Origin: Vreelandella halophila | GTDB lineage: Bacteria; Pseudomonadota; Gammaproteobacteria; Pseudomonadales; Oleiphilaceae | Direction of reading: 5' to 3' | Assembly (NCBI RefSeq): GCF_009856365.1 | Contig: NZ_WMEX01000002.1 | Coordinates: 62,001-126,000, forward strand | Length of the DNA stretch: 64,000 nucleotides | Shown: in pieces, positions 8,335-17,025 of the stretch | Position numbering within the stretch: the first letter of the stretch is position 1 | How the letters are laid out: each line of letters opens with the position of its first letter | Notes under the pieces: model-generated | What the model saw: the letters and a program-made list of their open reading frames with translations, nothing else | The model's database searches: none | What the model was told of the DNA's origin: nothing | Program-made: the position numbers and the translations under genes

Positions 8335-9221
8335 CAGATTACGTAGACGAAGACGAAAAGCATGATCCAGACCACGTCCACGAAGTGCCAGTACCAGGCA
8401 CCTGCCTCGTAGCCGAAGTGATCATGGGCGCTGAAATGCCCTTTGATCAGCCGCATCAGGACAACGAACAGGATGATCCCACCCAGTAGTACGTGCAGTC
8501 CGTGGAATCCGGTCATCAGGAAGAATATGCTGCCGTAGATACCGGAGTCCAGCGTCAGATTCAGATGGCTGTAGGCCTCAATGTACTCCTCGATCTGGAA
8601 GAACAGGAAAATCGCGCCCAGGGCCACGGTGGCCGCCAGCCAGTAGATGGTCTGCTTGCGCTTATCGTACTTGAGCGCCTTGTGAGACAGCGTCAACGTG
8701 ATGGACGACGTCACCAGGATCAGGGTATTCAGCAGCGGCAGCCCCCAGGGACCGATAACTGAATCCGGGCCAGCGAACTGGCTGTTATCCGGATTGCTCA
8801 GCAGGGGCCACTGGGCCTGGAAGCCTTCCCAGAGCATATTGGCGGTGCCTTTGGCGCCTTCACCACCCAACCAGGGAACGGCGAAGAACCGGATATAGAA
8901 GAGGCTGCCGAAAAGTGCCGCGAAGAAAGCCACCTCGGAGAAGATGAACCAGCTCATGCCCTGACGGAAGGAACGATCCATCTGGGCATCGTAGAGCCCG
9001 GCGCGGCTTTCGCGGATCACATCCCGGAGCCAGCCGGTGATCATGTAGATCAGGACCAGGGCCCCGATCGTGAATACGACCCAGGCTGTGGTGGTGGGAT
9101 CCCCGTTGGACTGATTCACCAGGAGGGTGGAAAGCCCGAAGAAGGTCAGGAACATCCCGATGCTGCCCACAATGGGCCAGATGCTCGACTCCGGGACGTA
9201 ATAGGACTGGTTGCTCGACAT
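8334..9221 (-). CDS. coxC: Cytochrome c oxidase subunit III
   Basis: 295-residue, seven-helix subunit of the aa3-type terminal oxidase. Recognisable segments include GMSWFIFSEVAFFAALFGSL, the histidine-bearing FLMTGFHGLHVLLGG and the C-terminal GAWYWHFVDVVWIMLFVFVY. The ATG follows a strong GGAGG site. It lies 55 bp downstream of coxA; in most relatives ctaG occupies that gap. Confidence 0.97.
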   Translation of the reverse strand: MSSNQSYYVPESSIWPIVGSIGMFLTFFGLSTLLVNQSNGDPTTTAWVVFTIGALVLIYMITGWLRDVIRESRAGLYDAQMDRSFRQGMSWFIFSEVAFFAALFGSLFYIRFFAVPWLGGEGAKGTANMLWEGFQAQWPLLSNPDNSQFAGPDSVIGPWGLPLLNTLILVTSSITLTLSHKALKYDKRKQTIYWLAATVALGAIFLFFQIEEYIEAYSHLNLTLDSGIYGSIFFLMTGFHGLHVLLGGIILFVVLMRLIKGHFSAHDHFGYEAGAWYWHFVDVVWIMLFVFVYVI

Positions 9222-9276
9222 GCAGCCTCCGCTGTTCTTGTTCCGTTACGGTTTCCGTTTTTCCGGACCGCCGGGG

Positions 9277-10863
9277 TCAGTCGACCCGCGGCGGCTGCTC
9301 AAAGGTGTGATAGGGCGCCGGAGACGGAACCGTCCACTCCAGACCTTCCGCACCTTCCCAGGGTTTGGCGTCCGCCTTGGGACCGTTCTTCACAGCCCTG
9401 TAGACAATGAAAACAAGCAGCAGCTGGCTGGCGCCGAACAGGAAAGCACCGATGGTCGAAACCTGGTTGAAGTTGGCGAACTGGATCGGGTAGTCCGCAT
9501 AACGCCGTGGCATACCGGCAAGACCCAGGAAATGCATCGGGAAGAAGGCGATATTCAGGCCGATGAAAGACAGCCAGAAGTGCGCCTTGCCCAGTGCCTC
9601 GCTGTACATGCGGCCGGACCACTTGGGCAGCCAGTAGTACACGGAAGCGAAGATGCCGTAGATGGCGCCCGGTATCAGGACATAGTGGAAGTGGGCAACC
9701 ACAAAGTAGGTGTCATGGTACTGGAAGTCCGCGGGCGCGATGGCCAGCATCACGCCGGAGAGCCCACCCACTGTGAACAGCACCACGAAACCGATGGCGA
9801 ACAGCATGGGGGTTTCAAAGCTGATGGAACCACGGAACATGGTGGTGATCCAGTTGAAGATCTTCACCCCTGTGGGCACCGCGATGATCATGGTGGCGTA
9901 CATGAAGAACAGCTCACCGGGCAGCGGCAGCCCAACCGTGAACATGTGGTGCGACCAGACCAGGAACGACAGGATAGCGATCGCGGCCGTGGCGTAGACC
10001 ATGGAGGTGTAGCCAAACAGCGGCTTGCGCGAGAAGGTCGGGATGATCTGGGAGATGATGCCGAACGCCGGCAGGATCAGGATGTAGACCTCCGGGTGAC
10101 CGAAGAACCAGAAGATGTGCTGGTAGAGCACCGGATCACCGCCACCCGCGGCATCGAAGAATGCGGTGCCGAAGTGGATATCCATGAGCAGCATGGTCAC
10201 TGCACCCGCAAGTACCGGCAGCACCGCGATCAGCAGGAAAGCGGTGATCAGCCAGGTCCAAACGAACATGGGCATCTTCATCAGGGTCATGCCGGGGGCG
10301 CGCATATTGATGATGGTGGCGATCACGTTGATCGCGCCCATGATGGAGGAGATGCCCAGGATATGGACGGAGAAGATGAAGAAGGTCGTGCTGTCAGGCC
10401 CGTAGGTCGTGGACAGGGGCGCATAGGCTGTCCAGCCGAAGTTCGGAGCGCCGCCATCCATGAACAGGGTGGACATCAGGATCAGGGAACCGGTCACCAG
10501 CAGCCAGAAGCTCCAGTTGTTCATGCGCGGCAGGGCCATGTCCGGTGCCCCCACCATCAGCGGGATCATCCAGTTGGCCAACCCCACGAAGGCCGGCATG
10601 ACGGCGCCGAAGATCATGACCAGACCATGCATGGTGGTCATCTGGTTGAAGAAGGCCGGCTCCACCATCTGGAGGCCTGGCTGGAACAGCTCGGCACGGA
10701 TGATCATGGCCATGGCGCCGCCCGCGAGGAACATCGCGAACGAGAACACCAGGTACATGGTGCCGATATCTTTGTGGTTGGTGGTGAACAACCACCGTCC
10801 AATCCCCTTGGCGGGGCCGTGATCGTGGTGATCAGCGGCGTGAGCGTCTGCGACCGAACTCAT
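9277..10863 (-). CDS. coxA: Cytochrome c oxidase subunit I (aa3 type)
   Basis: 528-residue catalytic subunit with 12 membrane helices that binds heme a and the heme a3-CuB centre. It has the N-terminal RWLFTTNHKDIGTMYL, the CuB/Tyr crosslink region WFFGHPEVYILILPAFGIIS with the D-pathway Glu, HHMFTVGLP, and the heme ligands in YVVAHFHYVLIPGA. These are the A1-type features of a mitochondrial-like proton-pumping oxidase. It lies between coxB (31 bp upstream) and coxC. Confidence 0.98.
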   Translation of the reverse strand: MSSVADAHAADHHDHGPAKGIGRWLFTTNHKDIGTMYLVFSFAMFLAGGAMAMIIRAELFQPGLQMVEPAFFNQMTTMHGLVMIFGAVMPAFVGLANWMIPLMVGAPDMALPRMNNWSFWLLVTGSLILMSTLFMDGGAPNFGWTAYAPLSTTYGPDSTTFFIFSVHILGISSIMGAINVIATIINMRAPGMTLMKMPMFVWTWLITAFLLIAVLPVLAGAVTMLLMDIHFGTAFFDAAGGGDPVLYQHIFWFFGHPEVYILILPAFGIISQIIPTFSRKPLFGYTSMVYATAAIAILSFLVWSHHMFTVGLPLPGELFFMYATMIIAVPTGVKIFNWITTMFRGSISFETPMLFAIGFVVLFTVGGLSGVMLAIAPADFQYHDTYFVVAHFHYVLIPGAIYGIFASVYYWLPKWSGRMYSEALGKAHFWLSFIGLNIAFFPMHFLGLAGMPRRYADYPIQFANFNQVSTIGAFLFGASQLLLVFIVYRAVKNGPKADAKPWEGAEGLEWTVPSPAPYHTFEQPPRVD

Positions 10864-10894
10864 GATGAACCCCCGTTACTCAAACGCTGAATAC

Positions 10895-11677
10895 TTAACC
10901 GTCGTCGCCGGTCTGCTCGGCGACCCATTCGCGGTACTCGTCCTTCGGCACTGCCTTGACCTCAATCGGCATATCGGAGTGCCCCTGACCGCACAGCTCA
11001 GCACACAGACCGTAGTAGGTGCCGGGCTCCTCGATCTTTGTCCAGTTCTTGTTGATGAATCCGGGAATCGCGTCCTGCTTCCAGCCGAACTCCGGTACCC
11101 ACCAGCTGTGGATGACGTCGTTGGACGTGATCAGGAACCGGATCTTGGTATCAACAGGCAGAACCAGTGGGTTGTCGACCGAATACTTGTAGTCTTCCGT
11201 CTTCTCGATCAGGTTCCTCTCGGCATCACGTGGTGTATCCGCAGAACTGAAGAAGCTGATGTCCTCATCCATGTACTCATACTGCCAGCGCCACTGGTAC
11301 CCGGTGACCTTGATCTCCATCTCGGCGTCGGAGGTGTCGTACATGTCGACCAGAGTGCCAGTGGCCGGAATGGCCATCATGATGAGGATCAGGAAGGGAA
11401 TGACGGTCCAGATGATCTCCACCGTGGTGTTCTCGTGGAAATGCGCCGGCTTCGCCCCCTTTGAGTGACGGTAGGCCAGAACCGACCAGAGTATGGCCAG
11501 GAAAACACCCACACCGATCACAACACAGATCCAGAACACCCACATGTGAATGTCATAGATGGTGTTGCTTATGGAGGTGACACCTTCAGGAAGGTTAACC
11601 CCCCACTCGGCAAGGGCGCTGGACGGCGCCGTTACAGCAGTCGCCAGGGCACCGGCACGCAGGGCCTGCACGCTCAT
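10895..11677 (-). CDS. coxB: Cytochrome c oxidase subunit II
   Basis: 260-residue subunit with an Ala-rich N-terminal export segment, two membrane helices (about 44-68 and 88-108) and a periplasmic cupredoxin domain. The complete CuA ligand set is present: His190, Cys225, Glu227, Cys229, His233 and Met236 (GLCAELCGQGHSDMP). No fused cytochrome c domain follows, so an external cytochrome c is the donor. It is the first gene of the coxBAC run, with a GGAG ribosome binding site. Confidence 0.97.
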   Translation of the reverse strand: MSVQALRAGALATAVTAPSSALAEWGVNLPEGVTSISNTIYDIHMWVFWICVVIGVGVFLAILWSVLAYRHSKGAKPAHFHENTTVEIIWTVIPFLILIMMAIPATGTLVDMYDTSDAEMEIKVTGYQWRWQYEYMDEDISFFSSADTPRDAERNLIEKTEDYKYSVDNPLVLPVDTKIRFLITSNDVIHSWWVPEFGWKQDAIPGFINKNWTKIEEPGTYYGLCAELCGQGHSDMPIEVKAVPKDEYREWVAEQTGDDG

Positions 11678-11791
11678 ACCTCGTCTCCAACAAGAATTGT
11701 GTTTCGGCCCCGCGCACCATAAACCGGGCCGTGGCGTCGAACCCTGGGGAACGCGGGGATATGTATGGGTCTCTCGCGCAAAGTTACGCAG

Positions 11792-11819
11792 AGTTTATCG
11801 TTTTTTGCGCGTATGACAA
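11792..11819 (-). promoter_or_regulatory. Possible coxB promoter
   Basis: On the minus strand TTGTCA (plus 11814-11819) and TAAACT (plus 11792-11797) are 16 bp apart, about 115 bp upstream of the coxB ATG. It is the best sigma-70-like pair in the 264-bp gap between coxB and the next plus-strand gene. The same gap holds a GC-rich hairpin (11866-11880) and otherwise nothing I can assign. Confidence 0.4.
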
Positions 11820-11941
11820 CCGTCAAGACCCAATTCTATCGTGTCCGGCCAGCCCCGACCACCCGGCGGGCACTGCCCGCAAACTCAGCTACACTGAGAC
11901 TAAACCGCTTGCGGTCTCCATCCACCAGCGCTGTACGGTCC

Positions 11942-12595
11942 ATGACGCCGGAGTCCATCACCCAGATCATCGCCCAGGCCGTGGCCCGGGAATCCGCCGG
12001 TGGCCAGTTCCAGCAGGCACTCCGCACCAGGGCGGAAGTCCTGCATGGGCTGTTCCGGGTGGAGGCCGAAGACCCGGCAGCGGCGCTGTACGGATTTGCC
12101 CGCGAATACGTGGAAATGACGCCCGGGCTCATCCACTGCGTCCGGATCTGCGCCGAACGTGCAGGGGTCGATGCACTGTTTCACCCCTTCCTCAAGACAG
12201 CCACCGGTTATTTCGCCCATCCGTCCGTGCTTCTGGCAGGCTATGAGGGTCTGGAGGGGCTGCTGGTGAAAGCTTACCAGTGCCACCGCCTTATGGAGGA
12301 GATGTACGAGAACAACCGGTCGTTCCGCAACAGCAATCTTCTGGAACCAGAAGCCACCGAGGCGAACCTCCTGGTGCATCATCTCATCGGCGAGCCTTTT
12401 GCCAACGAGCTCGATCAGGCCATACTGATCACGGTACGCCAGATTGTCGGTTCGGGCGACTATTACGATCTGGATCTGGCGCCCTTTGTCGCCCAGGCCA
12501 GCGACGAGGCCTGGCAGTGGATGCACGAATACTGGACCAACCTGCTGGCGCGCAACGGAATCCATTTCCGGTTCTCGTTCCGCTCAGCACTGTAG
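11942..12595 (+). CDS. Uncharacterised soluble alpha-helical protein
   Basis: 217 residues from the ATG at 11942, which I prefer because the longer reading adds an atypical Arg/Ser/Pro-rich stretch. It has no signal peptide or membrane segment and is predicted largely helical, with aromatic and acidic residues throughout and one Cys pair in CVRICAER. I recognise no family. The C-terminal half contains LLVHHLIGEPFANELDQAI and ends in an aromatic segment (HFRFSFRSAL). It leads a plus-strand block with a DoxX gene 22 bp downstream, so the two may be co-transcribed. There is no strong ribosome binding site. Confidence 0.7.
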   Translation: MTPESITQIIAQAVARESAGGQFQQALRTRAEVLHGLFRVEAEDPAAALYGFAREYVEMTPGLIHCVRICAERAGVDALFHPFLKTATGYFAHPSVLLAGYEGLEGLLVKAYQCHRLMEEMYENNRSFRNSNLLEPEATEANLLVHHLIGEPFANELDQAILITVRQIVGSGDYYDLDLAPFVAQASDEAWQWMHEYWTNLLARNGIHFRFSFRSAL

Positions 12596-12617
12596 GAAAT
12601 GACCGAAGGGGACTCAG

Positions 12618-13004
12618 GTGCTCAACCAACCGGATCTTGCCCGTCTCATACTGCGTCTGGCGCTGGGTTTTCTGATCCTGCTGCACGGGATCAGCAAGCT
12701 GCTCAACGGCATCGGGCCAATCGAGAACCTTCTGGCTGCGCACGGCCTTCCGGCCATACTCGCGTGGGGCGTTCTGATCGGTGAAATCCTGGCGCCCGCC
12801 ATGCTGATCCTGGGTGTTCACACCCGTGTCGCAGCGGTGCTGGTAGCCATCAACATGGTGTTCGCTCTGGTTCTCGCACACCAGCACGAGCTGCTCACGC
12901 TCAAGACCAATGGCGGCTGGGCCCTGGAGCTGCCGGTGCTTTTCCTGGTGAATGCGGTGGTGGTCCTGATGCTCGGGCCTGGCCGCTACCGGGCCCATTC
13001 CTGA
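12618..13004 (+). CDS. DoxX-family membrane protein
   Basis: 128-residue, four-helix integral membrane protein. The family hallmark LARLILRLALGFLILLHG lies at the N-terminus, followed by NGIGPIENLLAAHGLP and ILAWGVLIGEILAPAMLILG. It starts with GTG behind GAAGGGG. DoxX proteins are linked to quinone or thiosulfate redox and to oxidative stress, but this subgroup (YqjF/YphA-like) has no fixed function. It is flanked by two poorly characterised genes on the same strand, 22 bp and 12 bp away. Confidence 0.88.
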   Translation: MLNQPDLARLILRLALGFLILLHGISKLLNGIGPIENLLAAHGLPAILAWGVLIGEILAPAMLILGVHTRVAAVLVAINMVFALVLAHQHELLTLKTNGGWALELPVLFLVNAVVVLMLGPGRYRAHS

Positions 13005-13016
13005 CTGGAGCGGACC

Positions 13017-13922
13017 ATGCTGACAACACGGAAGTCAGTTGCCATTCTTCTGCTGCTCGCGCTGGCACCCCCCCTGCTGGCGGGCACTGACGGCGACGAC
13101 GGGCCCATCACGCTCTGGAAGCGCAACCATGAGAGCCCGGCCATCCGCGAACTCGTGACGATGGCACTGGCGAAGACGCCGGATTACGGGCCCACGGAAA
13201 TCCGCGCCAGCATGCCCATGGCCCAGGCCCGGGCGACCCGGCATCTGCGCGCCGGGCACAGGAACCGGGTCCGCATTGCGAACGTTGCCTCTTCCCCGGA
13301 ACGCAACCGCGAACTCAGACCCGTACCGATTCCCATTGCCCAGGGCATGCTGGGATTCCGCATCTGCATCATCCGCAAGGGTGACCAGGCGCGGTTTGAC
13401 CGGATCTTCTCCGCCGACGACTTCCAGCAGCAGGGCCTGACCATTGGCCAGGGTACGCACTGGCCCGATACCCGCATCCTGCGCCAGTCCGGTTTTGAGG
13501 TCGTGACCTCGCCGCGTTTCAGTAACCTGTTGACGATGCTTGAGAGGGACCGCTTCGACTGCTTCCTGCGCGGGGTTGGTGAGATCCTGATCGATCTGCA
13601 ACAGTATCAGGGCGACCGGCTGACGATAGAGGACGGGCTCGTATTCACCTATCGGATGCCCTCATATCTGTTCGTGGCCCCGGATGACGAGCACATGGCC
13701 GAGCGGCTTACCGTGGGGCTGCACCGTGCCATGCTCAGCGGCGACTACGAGGAATGGTTCAGCACCTATTTCCGCAGGCCGATCCAGAAGCTGGACGTCA
13801 TGGACCGGGTCTTCATTCCCCTGCCGAACCCCTTCCTTAAAAATGGGGGATCACCGGTGCAGCTGCCGCTGCTGCCGATACGCCCGGACCTTCTGCTGCC
13901 GGTGCCTGAGGGCAGCCGCTGA
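13017..13922 (+). CDS. Exported solute-binding-like protein (type 3 family fold)
   Basis: 301-residue protein with a clear signal peptide (about residues 1-23, hydrophobic core VAILLLLALAPPLLAG). The mature part resembles family-3 solute-binding proteins: PVPIPIAQGMLGFRICIIRKGD, a segment around LTIGQGTHWPDTRIL, and LTMLERDRFDCFLRGVGEIL matching the second lobe. It is not accompanied by ABC permease genes. Such orphan periplasmic proteins may act as sensors or accessory binding proteins; no ligand can be proposed. It ends 9 bp from the convergent yheV gene. Confidence 0.78.
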   Translation: MLTTRKSVAILLLLALAPPLLAGTDGDDGPITLWKRNHESPAIRELVTMALAKTPDYGPTEIRASMPMAQARATRHLRAGHRNRVRIANVASSPERNRELRPVPIPIAQGMLGFRICIIRKGDQARFDRIFSADDFQQQGLTIGQGTHWPDTRILRQSGFEVVTSPRFSNLLTMLERDRFDCFLRGVGEILIDLQQYQGDRLTIEDGLVFTYRMPSYLFVAPDDEHMAERLTVGLHRAMLSGDYEEWFSTYFRRPIQKLDVMDRVFIPLPNPFLKNGGSPVQLPLLPIRPDLLLPVPEGSR

Positions 13923-13931
13923 CCTCCCGCC

Positions 13932-14195
13932 TTAATGGGTCCCGCCGGACCCGGAAGGCAGGATCCGCACCGGCTGTGGCGTATCGTCCTTTTTCGGCGG
14001 ATCCGGTTCGGTGGGTGTGACGCGGGTCTTCAGGGTTTCCGAGGCCGGGGTCATGTCCGCCGCCTCGGGCTGGCGATCCTCAAAGCCACAGTCCACGCAC
14101 TCCCGGAAGGTGCCTTCCTCGGTGGTGTACATCACGATCCGGTCCATGGCACTGCAACGGGGGCAGACCGCCCCGGCGATGAAACGTTTCTTCAA
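13932..14195 (-). CDS. yheV: YheV-family zinc-ribbon protein
   Basis: 87-residue protein with a four-Cys zinc ribbon: CPRC (Cys11, Cys14) and CVDC (Cys33, Cys36), preceded by MKKRFIAGAV, the typical YheV opening. The second half is a Pro/Thr-rich, probably disordered tail that is longer than in the E. coli protein. Its ATG overlaps the prlC stop by 4 bp, so translation is likely coupled. The molecular role is unknown. Confidence 0.88.
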   Translation of the reverse strand: MKKRFIAGAVCPRCSAMDRIVMYTTEEGTFRECVDCGFEDRQPEAADMTPASETLKTRVTPTEPDPPKKDDTPQPVRILPSGSGGTH

Positions 14196-16264
14196 GCTGG
14201 CTCTCCCGCGGCTGAGGCCGCCCGCTCCGATTCAGTGATTCCCGACTGGCGCAGCAGTGGCTCCTCGCTGGGCTCGCGCCCCCGGAAGGCCCGGTAGAGC
14301 GCTGCGGGTTCGCGTGAACCACCCTTTTCCAGAATATTCTCGCGGAAAGCACGCCCCGCCTGCGGATCAAAAATGCCCTGCTCCTCAAACAGCGAGAAGG
14401 CATCCGCGGCCAGCACTTCCGCCCACTTGTAGCTGTAGTAGCCCGCGGCGTAAGGGCCAGCGAAGATGTGTCCGAACGCCTGCGGGAAACGGTTGAACGC
14501 CGGTGGATGCACCACGGCCACCTGGTTGCGGACCTCGGTCAGAAGCGCCAGCGGGTCCACGGGGTCAGCCGGGTCGTATTCACTGTGCAAACGGAAATCG
14601 AACAGCGAAAACTCCAGCTGGCGCACCATCTGCATGCCGCTCTGGAAGTTGCGCGCCGCGAGCATACGTTCGAGCATGTCGTCCGGCAGCGGCTCGCCGG
14701 TCTCGTGATGGCCGGCAATCAGCGCCAGTGATTCACGATCCCAGCACCAGTTCTCCAGAAACTGGCTGGGCAGTTCCACCGCGTCCCACGCCACCCCATT
14801 GATGCCGGAGACATCCGCAACGTCCACCTGGGTGAGCATGTGATGCAGCCCATGACCGAACTCATGGAAGAGCGTCACCACCTCATCGTGGGTGAGCAGG
14901 GAGGGCTGCTCGCCCACCGGCGGGGTGAAGTTGCAGGTAAGGAAGGCTACAGGGAGCTGCACGCTGCCGTCGTCATGGCGCCAGCGGACACGGCAGTCGG
15001 CCATCCAGGCGCCGCCACGCTTGCCCTGGCGGGCATAGAGGTCCAGATAGAAAAAGGCCAGGGGCTGACCACCGCGCTCCATGCGGTACGCGGTCACGTC
15101 GTCGTGCCAGGCCGGAATGCTCTCATCCGCCACGATGCGCACATCGAACAGCTTCTCGACGACCTGGAAAAGGCCCTTGATCACACGGCCCACAGGGAAC
15201 CAGGGCCGGACCTCCTCCTCGGAGATGCTGAACCGGGCCTGGCGCAGTTTCTCGCCATAATAGCCCAGATCCCAGGCCTCCAGGGGGTCGGGACCACCCT
15301 GTTCCCGGGCGAATTCACGCAGCTCTTCAAGCTCGCGCTCGGCCACCGGCTTCGCTCGCCCGGCCAGCCGGTTCAGGAAGCCCAGCACCTCGTCCTCGCT
15401 GGCCGCCATCTTGGTTGCCAGGCTCAGCTGGGCGTAGTTGTCGTAACCCAGAAGCTGCGCCTGCTCGTGCCGGCGCTTCAGGATCTCGTCAATCAGCGGG
15501 CTGTTGTCCCAGGTCCCCGCATCCGGGCCCTGATCCGAGGCGCGGGTGGTGAACGCCTCGTACACCTCACGGCGCAGCTCACGGTTATCGCAGTAGGTCA
15601 GTACCGGGTAGAAGGAGGGGAAATACAGGGTGATCACCCAGCCGTCCATGCCACGCTGCTCCGCCGCCTGGCGGGCGCTGTCCAGAGCGGTCTGCGGCAG
15701 GCCGGCGAGCTCGGATTCATCGGTCACCTGGCGGTACCAGTTCTGGGTGGCATCCAGCACATTGTCGCCGAAGCGGCTTTCCAGATCCGCCAACTCCTGG
15801 GAAAGGGTGGCGAAACGCGCCTTCTGCGCCTCTGGCAGATCCACGCCACCGAGCCGGAAGTCACGCAGGGTCTGGCGGATGGCCTCCTGCTGGTCCTCCT
15901 GCAACCGGCCAAACTCATCACTGGCCGCGAGCCGCTTATAGGCCTCGCACAGCGCCTCGTTCTGGCTGATCTCGGAACCGTACTCGGTAATCTTCTGCAG
16001 GCAGCGCTTGTGAACCTCGCGGATCGCCTCGTCGTTCATCACGCCATTGAGATGGGAAATGATCGCCCAGGCATTGTTGAGGCGGTCGTCCAGCGCCTGC
16101 ATGGGCTGGGCCAGGCTCGCCCAAGTCGGCGCCTGCTGCTCCGCCAGTTCCGCCACGCGCGCCCGATTCTCCTTCAGGATCCGGTCGATGGCCGGCTCCA
16201 TGTGCTCGACATCAATGGCATCGAACTTCGGCAGCTGGTCCTGAGCCAGCAGAGGATTGTTCAT
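14192..16264 (-). CDS. prlC: Oligopeptidase A (M3 metallopeptidase)
   Basis: 690-residue cytosolic zinc oligopeptidase that degrades short peptides, including cleaved signal peptides. The zinc motif HEFGHGLHHML lies near residue 466, with the third-ligand region ELPSQFLENWCW downstream. The N-terminal helical domain and total length match E. coli PrlC (680). The ATG has an AGGAG site. It is followed by an overlapping yheV gene. Confidence 0.96.
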   Translation of the reverse strand: MNNPLLAQDQLPKFDAIDVEHMEPAIDRILKENRARVAELAEQQAPTWASLAQPMQALDDRLNNAWAIISHLNGVMNDEAIREVHKRCLQKITEYGSEISQNEALCEAYKRLAASDEFGRLQEDQQEAIRQTLRDFRLGGVDLPEAQKARFATLSQELADLESRFGDNVLDATQNWYRQVTDESELAGLPQTALDSARQAAEQRGMDGWVITLYFPSFYPVLTYCDNRELRREVYEAFTTRASDQGPDAGTWDNSPLIDEILKRRHEQAQLLGYDNYAQLSLATKMAASEDEVLGFLNRLAGRAKPVAERELEELREFAREQGGPDPLEAWDLGYYGEKLRQARFSISEEEVRPWFPVGRVIKGLFQVVEKLFDVRIVADESIPAWHDDVTAYRMERGGQPLAFFYLDLYARQGKRGGAWMADCRVRWRHDDGSVQLPVAFLTCNFTPPVGEQPSLLTHDEVVTLFHEFGHGLHHMLTQVDVADVSGINGVAWDAVELPSQFLENWCWDRESLALIAGHHETGEPLPDDMLERMLAARNFQSGMQMVRQLEFSLFDFRLHSEYDPADPVDPLALLTEVRNQVAVVHPPAFNRFPQAFGHIFAGPYAAGYYSYKWAEVLAADAFSLFEEQGIFDPQAGRAFRENILEKGGSREPAALYRAFRGREPSEEPLLRQSGITESERAASAAGEPA

Positions 16265-16347
16265 GGAGCGTCTCCTGCGTGTGACCTTGATGCAATCATG
16301 ATGACATACTTCCCGTAACCACCCTAAGTTCAGATGGAGGACCCACC

Positions 16348-16887
16348 ATGACCCGGATCCGCAGCCACAAGGGCGATCACCCCCAGCTCGGGGACCGCGT
16401 ATGGATTGATCCCACCGCCACCGTCATCGGCGACGTGGTACTGGGCGACGACTGCTCGGTCTGGCCCATGACCGTTATCCGCGGCGACATGCACCGCATC
16501 CGCATCGGCAGCCGCTGCAGCATCCAGGACGGCTCCGTGTGCCACATCACCCACGCCGGCCCCTACAACCCGGACGGCTTCCCCCTCACTGTGGGCGATG
16601 ATGTCACGGTCGGGCACAAGGCCCTGCTGCACGGCTGCACCATCGGCAGCAGAGTGCTGGTCGGCATGGGCTCCATCATCATGGACGGTGCCGTTGTGGA
16701 AGACGAAGTCATCATCGCCGCCGGCACCCTGGTACCGCCGGGCAAGACCCTGGAATCCGGCTACCTGTACCGCGGCAGCCCAGCACGCCAGGCCCGCCCC
16801 CTCACCAACGAGGAGCTTGAGTTCTTCACCTACACTGCCGGAAATTACGTCAAGCTCAAGGACGAATTCCTTGCCGACGCCCCTTGA
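16348..16887 (+). CDS. Gamma-class carbonic anhydrase-like protein (YrdA family)
   Basis: 179-residue left-handed beta-helix protein built from hexapeptide repeats, expected to trimerise. Candidate zinc ligands are His66 (CHITHAG), His90 (TVGHKA) and His95 (LLHGCTIG), matching the gamma-carbonic anhydrase arrangement. YrdA-type members often show weak or no anhydrase activity in vitro, so the enzymatic role is uncertain. It has a GGAGG site. Its stop codon lies inside the -35 element of the downstream heat-shock promoter. Confidence 0.9.
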   Translation: MTRIRSHKGDHPQLGDRVWIDPTATVIGDVVLGDDCSVWPMTVIRGDMHRIRIGSRCSIQDGSVCHITHAGPYNPDGFPLTVGDDVTVGHKALLHGCTIGSRVLVGMGSIIMDGAVVEDEVIIAAGTLVPPGKTLESGYLYRGSPARQARPLTNEELEFFTYTAGNYVKLKDEFLADAP

Positions 16888-16910
16888 AAATACGCGGGCA
16901 GTCCCTATCT
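16883..16910 (+). promoter_or_regulatory. Sigma-32 (RpoH) type heat-shock promoter for hsp20
   Basis: CTTGAAA (16883-16889) is followed after 13 bp by CCCTATCT (16903-16910). This is a full match to the -35 and one mismatch to the CCCCATNT -10 of the sigma-32 consensus. It overlaps the stop codon of the preceding gene and leaves an untranslated leader of roughly 110 bases before the hsp20 ATG. Confidence 0.72.
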
Positions 16911-17025
16911 ATCCAATAGGGCGTTAGGGAAGCGGACTGATGATCCGGCGCCGGTCAGCCACGCTCCCCCTGACGAAGCTGTTGTCCCGACATGATTTCA
17001 GGTTCGTTGAGAGGAGGTGATAACC

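Noticed and set aside
9211-10890. Long plus-strand open frame of 559 codons
   Set aside because: It lies opposite coxA, has a composition rich in His/Gln/Asp/Gly typical of an antisense frame in GC-rich DNA, and no recognisable domain.
11866-11880. GCGGGC-ACT-GCCCGC hairpin upstream of the unknown 217-residue protein as a terminator
   Set aside because: No T tract on either strand and no gene ends nearby.
14840-16318. Plus-strand open frame of 492 codons
   Set aside because: It is the antisense shadow of prlC, whose zinc motif and family match are clear.
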